Assembly: GCF_004210375.1 (NCBI RefSeq)
Contig: NC_134830.1
Span: 66,008,326-66,072,325 of the forward strand
Direction of reading: 5' to 3'
DNA length: 64,000 nucleotides
Origin: Tachypleus tridentatus
Lineage: Eukaryota; Arthropoda; Merostomata; Xiphosura; Limulidae
Shown piece by piece: positions 33,705 to 45,250 of this stretch. The notes beneath the pieces were generated by a model. It was not told the origin of the DNA, searched no databases, and saw only the letters and a program-made list of their open reading frames with translations. The position numbers were made by a program, and so were the translations under genes. Each line of letters begins with the position of its first letter. Position 1 is the stretch's first letter.

Positions 33705-33987
33705 TGTTTGTTTGTTTTGTTTTTGAATTTCGCTCAAAGCTACCCGAGGGATATCTGCGCTAGCCGTCCCTAATTTAGCAGTGTGAGACTAGGGGGAAAG
33801 CAGCTAGTTATCACCACCCACCGCCAACTCTTGGACTACTCTTGTACCAACGACTAGTGGGATTGATCATCACATTATAACACTTCCACGTCTGAAAGGG
33901 CGAGCATGTTTGGTGCGACAGGGATTTGAACCTGCGACCCTCAGATTACGAGTCGAACGCCTTAACACACTTGGCCATGCCGGGCCC
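33705..33987 (-). mobile_element. SINE family A, full length
   Basis: TTTGTTTTGTTTTTGAATTTC through GGATTTGAACCTGCGACCC to GGCCATGCCGGGCCC. Same orientation as the next copy at 34154. Confidence 0.92.
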
Positions 33988-34153
33988 TACTGATAGAACG
34001 GCAGCCCTTCAACGTTCGGAAGATTTTGAAGATACGAGAGCCTATATGATTATGCAACATTTTAATCGGACGTAAAGAAAACAGAAGAAATGAACGTAGT
34101 TTGAAGATGGATATATAAAAGACAATGCGATTAACGAAAGTAAAAAAGAAGAT

Positions 34154-34424
34154 TTGTTTGTTATTGTTTTTGAATTTCGCACAAAGCTACACGAGGGCTA
34201 CCTGCACTAGCCGTCCTTAATTTAGCAGTGTAAGACAAGCGAGAAGGCAACTAGTAATCACCACCCAATTCTTGAGCTACTTTTTCGCTAGCGAATAGTG
34301 GGATTGATAGTAACGTTAAAACAACCCACCTTGAAAGACCAAGCATGTTTGGTGTAACGGGAATTCAAACTTACGACCTTCAGATTGCGAGTCGAACGCC
34401 TTAACCATTTGGCCATGCCGGGCC
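34154..34424 (-). mobile_element. SINE family A, full length with small deletions
   Basis: TTGTTTGTTATTGTTTTTGA to GGCCATGCCGGGCCG. It lacks part of the CACCGCCAACTCTTGG block. Flanks AAAAAAGAAGAT and ACAAAAACAAGAT are a possible diverged target duplication. The 94- and 66-codon minus frames here are read-through of the repeat. Confidence 0.9.
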
Positions 34425-34609
34425 GACAAAAACAAGATAAGCCTGAAGATGTAAGAACTGGGGAATAAACGGAGAGAGATAGGCGAAGAAAGATACGGTG
34501 CCAGTAACAACCACAACTTGTTCTATACCTAATTTTCTTATGTATTATTTGTAATGTATAAATTTGGTGCAATTAAGTTTATATTAAAATACAACATTAG
34601 TAAAATTTA

Positions 34610-34732
34610 GTCCCCTGTTGAGACAGTGGTAAGTCTCGTGACTTACAAACTTAAAATTAAGAATTCAATTCACATCGATAGACATACCGGATAGCCCGAT
34701 GAGGCTTTGCTGTACGAATTAACACGCAAACG
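34610..34732 (+). mobile_element. SINE family B, diverged
   Basis: GTCCCCTGTTGAGACAGTGG, GACTTACAAACTTAAAATTA, GATAGCCCGATGAGGCTTTG and an ACGC-rich tail. Confidence 0.8.
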
Positions 34733-34777
34733 CACTTAGTAATGTTAAAGAGAAAGTGATGTCTAACTAACACGATA

Positions 34778-35445
34778 TACAACAAAGTGGTGGTGAAAAA
34801 AAATAACAAAATGGTGTCTGAAGCGTTCTACAACAAAGTGGTGGTGACACAATCTTAACAAAATGGTGCCTGAAGCGTTCTACAACAATGTGGTGGTGAC
34901 ACAATCTTAACAAAATGGTTCCTGAAGTGTTCTACAACAAAGTGGTGATGAAACAGTCTTAACAAAATGGTTCCTGAAGCGTTCTACAACAAAGTGGTGG
35001 TGACACAATCTTGGGCCCCGGCATGGCCAAGCGTGTTAAGGCGTGCGACACGTAATCTGAGTGTCGCGGGTTCGCATCCCCGTCGCGCCAAACATGTTCG
35101 CCCTCCCAGTCGTGGGGGCGTTATAATGTGACGGTCAATCCCACTATTCGTTGGTAAAAGAGTAGCCCAAGAGTTGGCGGTGGGTGGTGATGACTAGCTG
35201 CCTTCCCTCTAGTCTTACACTGCTAAATTAGGGACGGCTAGCACAGATAGTCCTCGAGTAGCTTTGTGCAAAATTTCAAAAAACAACAAACAAGACACAA
35301 TCTTAACAAAATATTGCCTGAAGCGGTCTACAGCAAAGTGGTGGTGAAACAATCTTAACAAAATGGTGCCTGAAGCGGTCTACAGCAAAGTGGTGGTGAA
35401 ACAGTCTTAATAAAATGGTGTCTAAAGCGGTCTACAACAAAGCGA
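34778..35445. repeat. 52-bp minisatellite, about 8 units, split by a SINE
   Basis: Units contain TCTACAACAAAGTGGTGGTG and CAATCTTAACAAAATGGTGC with a 52-bp period. Units are very similar. A full-length SINE A at 35013-35293 interrupts it. Confidence 0.95.
35013..35293 (+). mobile_element. SINE family A, full length, perfect 11-bp target duplication
   Basis: The youngest-looking copy: GGCCCCGGCATGGCCAAGCG start, B box GGTTCGCATCCCC, complete body, CAGATAGTCCTCGAGTAGC and tail AAACAACAAACAA. GACACAATCTT is duplicated perfectly (35002-35012 and 35294-35304), though that string is also part of each 52-bp unit. This copy gives a good length estimate, about 281 bp. Confidence 0.95.
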
Positions 35446-36239
35446 TGTCAGAAGTCGACCAACAACATACAACTTTTTGGAAATTATCGAAACTCAATCA
35501 TGTAATCTTTTCACTGTTTCATTCAGTTTTAGTGCTTCTATCTGTATTTAGCTTTATGGTTAAATTTATATGAATAAAATATTGATTTTTATTACGATTA
35601 CTGAAAAGTGAGTACATGTCTAATCCAGTCTCTATATGGACCTAAGTGCTTATACGCCGGAACAGAAACATCATTGTCTCTATTTACAGAGAATCTTACG
35701 TGAGAAAACAAAATAGTTTATTTTTACAAGTCTAACATACTGGCCAAGTTTTGCAGTTAATATTGAAAGTTTCGGGTCATCATACGAATTTTGATTAATA
35801 GTTTGCTATTATAAAAAAAAATTATTAACATGCGTTCTACAACGTTTCAATTTCTGTGCTTGAAATAACTCCTAAATCATGATCAGAAGACATTTTTTTA
35901 TAAATATAGCTGCTATTACAAGAACTGAATGACGACTCAAAGATATTTTTTACATAGAATGTTCAGTGATTTCCGACGAAGTGTTAAAGTACTTTATTAG
36001 CCTGTCAAAATTGAGTCGTTCATTTTCACAAATCAAATCTGAACACAGACGTCATTACTATATGAGAAATCACATAATCCGAAAATTCAACAAGTTAACA
36101 ATGTGCGAACAGTATGTTAATGAAAAGGATGAATTCATGTTCGGCCGTGAGAACCGTATCAACATGCTTCCAAAAACTTAGAATTAAAACTAATGTGATT
36201 TTAAAGATATTTTAAATCCAACTTGTTACGAACTTGATT
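35446..36239. other. No supported feature
   Basis: AT-rich. A 71-codon plus frame at 35966-36181 is unrecognised. Confidence 0.35.
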
Positions 36240-36264
36240 CAAAATAACAGTTCATTATTAATTC

Positions 36265-36470
36265 TAATTGAAAGATAGATAGATATGTAGATGGATGGGT
36301 AGTTGGAAAAATATATAGAAAGATATATTACGAGATACATATATATAGATTGATGCGTTGATTCAGAGGAAACTATGTTTATTGATACGTATGTAGATGG
36401 ATGGGTAAGTGAACAAATACATAGAAAGGTACAAGTATTGATGGATAGGTATGTATACGGATGGATGATT
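36265..36470. repeat. GATA/GGAT-rich simple repeat
   Basis: Imperfect AGATAGATAGATATGTAGAT and GGATGGGTA-type motifs. The 115-codon minus frame and 78-codon plus frame across it reflect the repeat (Tyr/Ile/Ser-rich). Confidence 0.8.
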
Positions 36471-36713
36471 ATAGATTTGTTCTTCTGCTTCATGTGTTTC
36501 AATGCAAATTTATTTTCAAACAGCAACCAGAAAATAACACGCCAAACATTAGGTGTAGAAATGTATATATATGCATGTGAACACATGTTAAATGTAAATA
36601 GTATTGTTTAACTTACGCGACACTGTGAACCGTACTGTAATTAATAACAGTTAATAATATACATAATGTGTTACCCTGTCTAAATTAATGAAAACTTAAA
36701 TTTGGAAATAGGT

Positions 36714-37156
36714 TAAGTTTCATGAAATGAATCACAAAACTATGTTTAGACTATACACTAGTTTTATGAACTGAATCACAAAACTATCTCCAGAATATAC
36801 ACTAGATTCATGAACTGCATCACAAAACTATCTCCAGAATATACACTAGATTCATGAACTGCATCACAAAACTATGTCTTGACCATACACTAGTTTCTTA
36901 AACTGAATCACAGAGCTATCTCTATGCTATACACTAGTTTCATGAACTAAATCACAAAACTGTTTCTAGACTATACACTAGTTTCATAAACTGAATCACA
37001 AAACCATCTATATGCTATATACTAGTTTCATGAACTGTATCACAAAACCATCTCCAGGCTATACACTAGTTTCATGAACTGAATCACAAAACCACTTCTA
37101 GACCGTACACGAGTTTCGTGAACTGAATCACAAAAATCACTTCTAGAGTATATACT
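36714..37156. repeat. 44-bp minisatellite, about 10 units
   Basis: Units contain TAGTTTCATGAACTGAATCA and CAAAACTAT-TCTAGACTATACAC; period about 44 bp. Divergence among units is moderate. Confidence 0.93.
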
Positions 37157-37869
37157 GAGAATATAAAACATTTTGAAACAACTGATTTTGTTTTTTGCTT
37201 TGTTTAGCTACACCCACTTATAGAGAATGATTTATTTAGGTCGAAGAGTCGAAGAGTTTTGACACACGCTGATTTACTTGGGCAGAAAGTTAATGAATTG
37301 TAAGACAAAGTAAGGTTAACAACTCTTTAATTATGACATACTCGATTATGTCAAATCTTTATTTAGAATTCAGTAAATCTATTCGTTATTTCTATTTGGC
37401 ACATACAGCTACATACAGATCATAGTACGTGTGTTATCAAAATTTAAATATCAACTTGTACAGAAGTATATACTATGATATATAATCTTATTGGTCAACC
37501 TTCATGTGATGTGAGAAAGAACAAATTTCTGGGAAGATATAATTTTAAATTTTCGTGACTACTTCTGATTTAATGAATAATTTTATTTTGTATTTCACTT
37601 TCTAAGTATTGTAGGTATTATTTTGTTTAGTTTTATTTTTAAAATTGATCATTTAAGATCAAACTAACAAGTTATTTAGCATATTTAAATCTTCATTATT
37701 ATTGTTATTATATTAAAAAAATCAGCAAGATATTACATTATATATATATCTATATATATAATTTGACTAATATTTTTATTCATCCCATATGACGGCCTTA
37801 AACATTAAAGATTATATTATACTCTAATGTATAGCATATAATGATGACTTCGGACTTTTACTTATTTTC
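37157..37869. other. AT-rich stretch with TA run
   Basis: A TA-rich run lies at 37739-37762. Nothing else is recognised. Confidence 0.35.
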
Positions 37870-37975
37870 AGTTCCCCGCTGGGACAGCGATAAGCCTACG
37901 GATTTGAAATGCTAAAATGAGGAGTTCGATTCCCCTCGATGGATACAGCAGACAGCCCGATATGGCTTTGCTATT
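37870..37975 (+). mobile_element. SINE family B
   Basis: AGTTCCCCGCTGGGACAGCG, GATTTGAAATGCTAAAATG, B box GAGTTCGATTCCCC and CAGACAGCCCGATATGGC. The AC-rich tail is missing. Confidence 0.85.
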
Positions 37976-38122
37976 TCTAAATTAAGAACGTCACTCTCAT
38001 CACTTCTAAATTATGGACGGCTATATATGAACCCAAGGAATCTATAACTTGGCCGTTTAGTTTGTGCATCTCGTTCAGACTGAAAATATTAAATATTACT
38101 CACAATACTGACATATGTGTTG

Positions 38123-38572
38123 ATGGCATTTGAAAACTTCACGCCAAATGTGACAATGTACATTTTCTATTACCTAAAAAAGTTAGATAGTCACCGAATA
38201 ACATTTATTGGTAATTTCATTTGTTTCATTCTTTACCATACTCTGTTATGCTGTACAATATCTAATGTTTTTATATCGAGAAAGAAAGCAGGTGACATAG
38301 TAGTTGTTTTGGTTACAACTCTCTATTATGGTTTCAGTCAGTTTTACTATATAGTCTTTTGTTTGCCGAAATTTTTGAAACCGTTTTGCACTTCACGTAA
38401 TCTTGATGTTATCTCTAAAAATGTTGAAATTCTATTATTAATTCTTTTTTCTAAAATTTTGCTTATAGAGCTTCTTTGTCTGATTGGTCTGTTGCTTTCT
38501 GGCTTATTCACTGGCTCTACAATGCGGAGAATAAAGATGTCGCTACTGTTTAAGTTTCCCGCGCTTTTCTAA
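38123..38572 (+). CDS. Weak candidate: small open frame with three hydrophobic segments
   Basis: Open frame of about 149 codons from the first ATG at 38123 to a stop at 38570-38572; the in-frame codons just upstream are GTG and TTG, unlikely starts in an animal. The translation has three hydrophobic stretches, at roughly residues 27-52, 56-81 and 99-128, with a basic segment near the end (RRIKMS). I do not recognise the family. It might be a fragment of a multi-pass receptor such as a chemoreceptor, but the terminal TY-hydrophobic-QF signature of arthropod gustatory receptors is absent. AT-rich DNA often yields hydrophobic chance frames, and no splice sites or promoter are evident. Probably not a gene. 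Confidence 0.15.
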   Translation: MAFENFTPNVTMYIFYYLKKLDSHRITFIGNFICFILYHTLLCCTISNVFISRKKAGDIVVVLVTTLYYGFSQFYYIVFCLPKFLKPFCTSRNLDVISKNVEILLLILFSKILLIELLCLIGLLLSGLFTGSTMRRIKMSLLFKFPALF

Positions 38573-39143
38573 TTCACATAATTTATCTTCTGGTTTATAC
38601 TGGGGTTAGAATAAGCGCTTAAGCCTATATTAACGAAGTATTTCATAATTCGAGGGGTTTAGACTGAATTTCTTATTTTTGTGATGTAAAACAATTATGC
38701 TTATAAAGTTATAGCGCAGTTATTTGTGCTGTTTGAAACAGTTTCATGCAATGGCTTCTGTTGATACTTTGTAATTGGAAGCCGAAGCTTTATTGTCATT
38801 GTTCGGTTTTGTCGTCCGGATTCTTTACAGAAGGTGTCTCTGATTTGTTGGCGATACGTTTCAACAATAAACAAACAGCAACACAGTTCACTTGTTTTTA
38901 AAAAAAACAAGTCAAACGTATGTTCAAATACTCGTTACACTGTTGGTTATCACAGTTCTATACAAAATTTTAAATAATTGTCTCTTTTTCCGCCAAAGTC
39001 TACACAGTATGGTTTATTTAAATTATAACACATTCGAAAAGACGAACTATTATTCTCTGCTCTGTTATTACAATGCAGTTGACAATTTCACTCTAAAAAT
39101 TGCCACTATATGCTTTTTGTTGCTAAATTCACAATCTCGCAGT
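38573..39143. other. No supported feature
   Basis: Short frames at 38701-38910 and 38892-39194 are unrecognised. ACTTGTTTTTAAAAAAAACA at about 38890 is a small inverted repeat. Confidence 0.35.
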
Positions 39144-39154
39144 CTTGATTTCAA

Positions 39155-39439
39155 GGGCTTGCATGCCCAAGCGCGTAAGGCGTGCGACTCGTAATCCGAG
39201 GGTCGCGGGTTCGCGCCCGCATCGCGCTAAACATGCTCGACCTTCCAGCCGTGGGGGTGTATAATGTGATGGTCAATCCCACTATTCGTTGGTAAAAGAG
39301 TAGCCCAAGAGTTGGCGGTGGGTGGTGATGACTAGCTGCCTTCCCTCTAGTCTTACACTGCTAAATTAGGGACGGCTAGCACAGATAGCCCTCGAGTAGC
39401 TTTGTGCGAAATTCCAAAACAAACAAACAAACAAACAAA
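39155..39439 (+). mobile_element. SINE family A, full length with target duplication
   Basis: GGGCTTGCATGCCCAAGCGC start, B box GGTTCGCGCCCGC, complete body, GCACAGATAGCCCTCGAGTA and an AAACAAACAAACAAAC tail. CTTGATTTCAA (39144-39154) and CTTGATTTAAA (39440-39450) are an 11-bp duplication with one mismatch. Confidence 0.95.
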
Positions 39440-39450
39440 CTTGATTTAAA

Positions 39451-40499
39451 TAATAATTTTTCGACGCGTATTTATACCACCAAAGAAGTTTAGAACATAA
39501 TACGCAATACTAGATATTCTAATGAAATAATACTCAAATGAAATAACGAGAAAAAATCAGAAAGTTCCAGTAACATTACGCAACAATATAACAATCGCTA
39601 ACTCATAACAATAAATGCAATGTAACTATGGTTCGTAAATAATTACGTAAACGCATTTTCCATAAGCATTTACTTCTAAAAATAACTAAATATGATATCA
39701 GCGCTAAATAAACACTCCAAATCATAATGTTATGATTAAAATTAAGTTTCAACAGTCGTGTTTATTTAAGAACTACACGTTTTACGTGAACAGCCAACCA
39801 ATTGTTTAAGCTATATTTCTTGCAAATTAGATTCCAAATTTCATCACATAATCTTATAACACTTTTTTTGTACAAAGTTTTTGAAGGACTTGTCTCCAAA
39901 TACCAGAAGCATTAGTATGTTGATTGTGCTTCACACAATACTATTTGGGCTTTGATCCAACAAATTAGAAATCATCGTTTAAACATTTTTGCATACGACC
40001 CTGTAATTAAAATATTTTAGGAAATGTCATAATGTTAGAGAATATCTAAGATATATTTTTACTTATGGCCGTAATATGTAATTTTCGTAGAAGCAAAATT
40101 AATGATTATTATTAAATTTAATTCATTAAATTTACCACATTCAGATAGTAGAAATCTTAATCACATTTCCACTGTAAATTGGGCTGCTTTGAACAAGAAG
40201 CAACGTAACTTCTTTGTTATTTCTGCCAAGTCTCTTTACCCGACTGTTACACCTTCTCACTTCCGATTTGTTCGTGTTTTCCACGGTTTCAATAGAAAAA
40301 GGTCTCCGTACAATAAATAATCTGAAAACTTTTAAAGGTAAAACATTCAAAATGCATAACAAGAGTTTCAGAGAAACAAAATCCAATTTAGGCAAAGAGT
40401 TTGCTTCTGCTTGAAAACTGTCACAGAATCTGTCGGGCTTTCATCAAGGGCAAAACCGGGTATGCAGTTGCCTGTCAAAATATTGTATCATCTGTTTAA
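39451..40499. other. No supported feature
   Basis: AT-rich. Three overlapping frames on both strands at 40102-40414 mirror one another and lack recognised domains. Confidence 0.35.
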
Positions 40500-40622
40500 T
40501 TTTGTTGTTTTGAATTAAACACAAAACTACGCAATGGGCTAACTGCGATCTGCTCATTAAGGGTATGGAGACTCGGGCTTTAGCATGGTAAGTCCGCAAA
40601 CATACCACTGTGCCACTGGGGT
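40500..40622 (-). mobile_element. SINE family C
   Basis: TTTTGTTGTTTTGAATTAAA, ACACAAAACTACGCAATGGG, GTAAGTCCGCAAACATACCA and CTGTGCCACTGGGG. Confidence 0.85.
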
Positions 40623-40774
40623 GTCATCTGCTTAATTTTAAATGTTTTTACTATAAGGATTACTTTGCATTGCTCCCTTAGTACATGGATTTCGGACTAA
40701 AATAAATCTCCTAACGTGGCTGAAACTTGTTAAATATTGAGATATCGGCCAAAAATATCGTTAAGAACAAGGGT

Positions 40775-41047
40775 TTTGTTTGTCTGTTTTCGAATATCGC
40801 GCAGAACTCCACGAGGGCTCTCTGCGCTAGTCGTCTGTAATTTAACAGTATAAGACTAGAGGGAAGGTGTCTAGTCAACACCACCCACCGTCAGTTCTTG
40901 GCCTACGTTTTTACAAACGAATAGTGGGTTTGATAGTGACATTAAAATGTTCCCAACGACTGAAAGAGCGAGCGTCTTTGGTATAAGGAGGATTAGAACC
41001 CGCCACCCTCAGATTGCGAGTCGAGCGCTCTAACCATCTGGCCATGA
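40775..41047 (-). mobile_element. SINE family A, diverged full length
   Basis: TTTTGTTTGTCTGTTTTCGA tail, CCACGAGGGCTCTCTGCGC, ATTAGAACCCGCCACCCTCA and TAACCATCTGGCCATG. Confidence 0.88.
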
Positions 41048-41439
41048 AAAAGTGAACTTCAGTGAAGAATCATTGCATTTTAATTATAATTATGTAGCAA
41101 TTATGTATTAAATTAACTGTATTATTTAGTCGTTCGATTTGTAGGTCTGATCTATGTGGATATCTTACTTTTGTTTATATTTTGATGACGATAATAATTA
41201 TATTTTTGGAGGGCAGCGCAAATGTGATGAAAATAAAAAGGTATTTCAAGTATTTCTTCTGATAACAAAATTCCACATAGCTTTTTTCAAGCATTTTATT
41301 TCATTTTTGTTAATTTTTTTCTAAAAAAAATTAATAAAGATACATTTAGTATATTTATCCGAAATAAGTTAGTATAATGTCTAATATAAAACATTTTGAG
41401 ATGGCTTGTTCAGGTTTTCCAGTATATATATATATAAAT

Positions 41440-41575
41440 CATGTTGACGAAAAACTCACTTTAAGCAAAAATGTATTCTAGAGACGACTGGCATGGGTAT
41501 TAATACTTTAATTTAAAATTACTTTATTTTAAGTAAAGTTTTAATTCTCATACCAGCCGTCTTTAGACTGACTAA
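41440..41575. mobile_element. Foldback element, diverged and centre lost
   Basis: ATGTTGACGAAAAACTCACT is the diverged family start. The left arm has GACGACTGGCATGGGTATTA and the right arm AATTCTCATACCAGCCGTC. The centre is only an AT-rich inverted run (TTAAAATTACTTTATTTTAA) and lacks the hammerhead-like motif. Confidence 0.65.
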
Positions 41576-41699
41576 ATCGAACAATCCGTTTTCTCTGTGA
41601 TTAAAGGGTATTGAAAATTCAAAAGTATTGGATGGTACAGATATCTCAGTGAAATATTTGTATCAAAAGATGGAGCTTTAAACACTTGTAATAAATATG

Positions 41700-41900
41700 T
41701 AGCCATGCGGCAAGCAAAGAAGGTCAAGTCTCGTCATCTCTTTTGGCAGATTGAATGAAAGCGTGCTGCTGCCCAGGGCAATGCAGGAGGGAATGATGCC
41801 GTCACGTGATTGCGGACCGCGGATTTGTAGGGTAAGCGATGGGTAACGTCCTAGTGACCGCGTAATGAACTGTTCCGTGAGTCCCCAGGCGAGCAGTTTT
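41700..41900. other. CpG/GC-richer island
   Basis: AGCCATGCGGCAAGC through GTCCCCAGGCGAGCAG stands out sharply. It contains CACGTG (E-box) near 41804 and GCGGACCGCGG. No repeat family or open frame is recognised. Candidate regulatory element or conserved non-coding sequence. Confidence 0.4.
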
Positions 41901-44900
41901 TATCGACGTGATATTAACATTTTATTGTTAGGAACTTTTAGAACCCATCAACATTAATGTCAATACATTAAGGGTATAGTCTGAAATGCATTATCTATAA
42001 AGACTCCTCACGTTCATATGCCTATGAATTGTTTAATCATATAAGTTATCTTGAGTTTTATTAGTGCATGTATTTTGAGCGCGAATGCTACGTCTGAGAA
42101 GCTTGAAAAAAAATCACCTCTACTTGGGTTTTTTGGCAGGAATAAATCATTTGAGGTGAAACCCATAGATCTCAAATGTTCAAGGATAGTTTTTAGTTGA
42201 GCTTGAAAAGGTTAAGTTAATAATTTTTCATAACAAATAAATTGCATATTAAAGATTTTGCAGGTAGAAAATACGGTTTTCCTTTGTGTTTCTTTATATC
42301 TTAGGTTTTGCAGTTTAATATGCTATAATTGCATGAAAAAATCGTTTATTACGTTTGTCAGCAGAATACGATTATGAACTGGATGAACAATATTAAAACA
42401 AATATCATATTAAAATATTTACATTTTTTTCATAATTGCGTATATTTAAAAATATACTTTTACATTTTATGCGTCACTAAGTAAAAAATAAAGGACCTGA
42501 AAAACAGGTTAAAACATTCTAACAAGGGATATTTATCTACTTACAAAATAACTCTTATCTATGTATAGGTATAGAATACCTTTACGTTATAATGCCGACA
42601 GGTTCGTGCTGTTCTTTCAAGCCTTGGAGACAAAATTTAAAGGAAACGCCTTCTTTACGGAGTGGATAACATGATATACCTTAGCATTTTGGAAATTTGT
42701 ATTATAATACATCTTTTTTTCCAACTTCACATTAAAGTAATTATTGGAAAATGTGCTTAATGTGCATACGTTTAATGTACCTGGTCTTAGAAAAAAAAAA
42801 GTATTTCAAATACCCTTACATGTGCTACCACACCTAGACCTTTTCGAGACAATGTTATATGAGAAAATATAATTTACGTGATGTGCAATTATTTATTAAT
42901 GTGAACTATGAGACATGCAGTTACAAAGCTAATGTTTCGCAAGTTGATTGGTGAAACAGTGTATGCCCAGGGACGTACAATCTGTGTGTATACTAAAATT
43001 ATTTGATAGATAAAATGACAAGAATTGGTGAACACTGAAAATTAAATAATAACAAATTGAAATAATACGCAATTAATCATTTAATATCGTTTGTATTTCA
43101 GGAGAACACATTGTACTTGTGTAGGAAAAACTTGAACGATAACATTAAATGTTTATAATAAAATTACAGTACTATAAATATAACAACGAATAAATGATTC
43201 TGATATTTTCAATATTTTAGTAATTGTGTAATATATATCAATAATTTAAACCAAATACAAATCTATAAAAATGAAAACAATATCCAAAAAGGAAAGAGAG
43301 CACGTATAAAAAACATATAAGAATACAAATTTATAAATCAGATATATATATATATGTGTAACCCTATTCGATTTAAGCAAGCATAATCAGGAAATGGATT
43401 TACTCGTGTAACCTTACTTCGAAAGAGGGATATAAAAAACTGAATTCGACAACTTTTTTTTCCTAGATAAATCTATAGTTAAACTATTATTTTATTTATT
43501 GTGAACACTGTACATGAGATTTATATTTGATATTCCAGTTTTAGGGTGTGTCGTACTTCACGTTGTCCTATATAGATTTTAAACCCAGATAATATTTAAA
43601 ATAACAAGTACGAATGAAAGTTATGAATGTATTTTCATTCCAGCCGCCAGGAACAGTTATTGCCCAAACGGAATGAGCTTTATTATAAACAAATTTATCT
43701 ATGGTTAACCTTATGATACATTTTACTGTTCAAAAGCTTTCCATTTATTTTTCTAGTTTCATCACTTTATCTAACTATAAACCTAAATGGGCTATAGCAT
43801 ATTTCATAAGACGGTTCGCTCTTTTTTAAACATTAAAAGAACAGTTGGCTTGTTTATAATGTTTCAACACGGACACTTTACAATAAAATAGGCTTGTCTA
43901 TATTGTTGCAACATATATTTTGTAGGGATTAGATTCTATATCAGCTATTAAATGTATAGGTAACAATGAATGTTCAGAATTTATGTAAACAGGTAAATAA
44001 TTTCAAAATGTTATTAATCTGAAGAAAATTCACATATTACTAATATTGTAATAATACGTGGAAAAGATATTCGATCCAAAAGTCTGTAAAGTGTGATTAC
44101 AATGTTAATCGTACGTTGTTATGTTACCATATATGGATTTGAGCAATTAGTTTATCTACTCGTAGTAATATAAAGTATTAAAGTCGTGCAACTGGCTGGC
44201 CTTCATTGGAATACGTAGTGAAGAAAAGACTTTAGAACAGAAATTGATATGGTATTAATGTTTTAAATAAAAATTAGTTCAGGAGCAGTAAAAAAAAGTT
44301 CAGGCTTACTGGATAAAATTTAAAAAAACGCTTTGAGTTATTTTAAAGAAAACTGTGACATAAAGTTAATATCAAGTAGTGTATCTCTGCAATGCAGAGA
44401 AAAATGGTCTTTTTTTACACCAATTTCATTCAGGTCAACGGGGTCAGCTGAAACAAAATGGCTGGCATATACATTTTGTTTAGAGATGGTTGTATAGAAA
44501 ACATATTTTTGCATATATAAATAAGATTATTATAAAAATTCATTTTTATATCTGATCACTATCTGTAACAAAAATTCGTGTAAATTATGATTCTGCTTAA
44601 ATATTTTCATTTTCTACGGTACCAGTTTGATAAAAAACAAGAAATGAAACCTATTGGTAATAAAAAGTAAAACAAGTGTCAGACCTTTTTATTCTTCTAA
44701 GATGACGTCAAACCCGCAGTTTGAGTGTTGAAACTAGTTTTAAACAAAAACACAGCTTTATACAGAAACTTAAAACGTTTAAAAAATATAAGCAATACAA
44801 GTTAAAACAAAGTTGAAATACAAGATAAAAAGTTAAGAAACGCATGTCAGTTTAATAAGGCGAAACAATATAGTGATGTGAATATGATCTAAAAAGCGAA

Positions 44901-45060
44901 TTTAAACTATTCTTAAAGTGTTTACATCTAAGGATACCTCTGGGTCCATAAATTTCACTCTGAATGCTCTCTCATATTTGCTCTTGTCTTGGTCCTATTT
45001 TATTTATTTATTTATTTTTTATTTCCATATATTAATACGGAAATTTTTGAAATAAAATTA
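41901..45060. other. Longest repeat-poor AT-rich stretch
   Basis: About 3.1 kb with no SINE, transposase fragment, tandem array or credible open frame. One TGACGTCA at 44703. Short TA runs near 43347. Confidence 0.4.
44703..44710. promoter_or_regulatory. Perfect CRE/ATF palindrome TGACGTCA
   Basis: Isolated site in repeat-poor DNA. Function not shown. Confidence 0.35.
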
Positions 45061-45250
45061 GACAAAAAATGACTTTTGCACTCGAAATAATTATAAGATA
45101 ACTTTTATTTTAACAGACGTTTTGCCTTTGTGGGCGGCTTCGGGGCTAGTACATAAAACTAGCCTTGAAGAAGGAGCAGAAGGGAAACGTTGGTTAAAAT
45201 AAACTTTCTGTTATAATTCTCTGTAGAGTAAAAGTCGTTTTTTTCTCTCT
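45058..45250. mobile_element. Nested palindrome, possible second Penelope-like foldback
   Basis: Left arm GACTTTTGCACTCGAAATAA, ACTTTTATTTTAACAGACGT, GCCTTTG pairs imperfectly with the right arm AGGGAAACGTTGGTTAAAAT, TTATAATTCTCTGTAGAGTA, AAAGTCG. Inside is a perfect 7-bp hairpin, GGCTAGT-ACATAAA-ACTAGCC. CTTGAAGAAGGAGCAGAAGG then GAAACGTTGG echoes the hammerhead-like segment of the other foldbacks, but stem II is not well formed. Confidence 0.6.

Noticed and set aside
34288..34572. 94- and 66-codon minus frames
   Set aside because: They are read-through of a reversed SINE A copy.
36239..36611. 115-codon minus frame and 78-codon plus frame
   Set aside because: Both are generated by the GATA/GGAT simple repeat, giving Tyr/Ile/Ser-rich translations.
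40102..40414. Three overlapping frames on both strands
   Set aside because: No recognised motif, mutually overlapping, and codon composition like the surrounding DNA.
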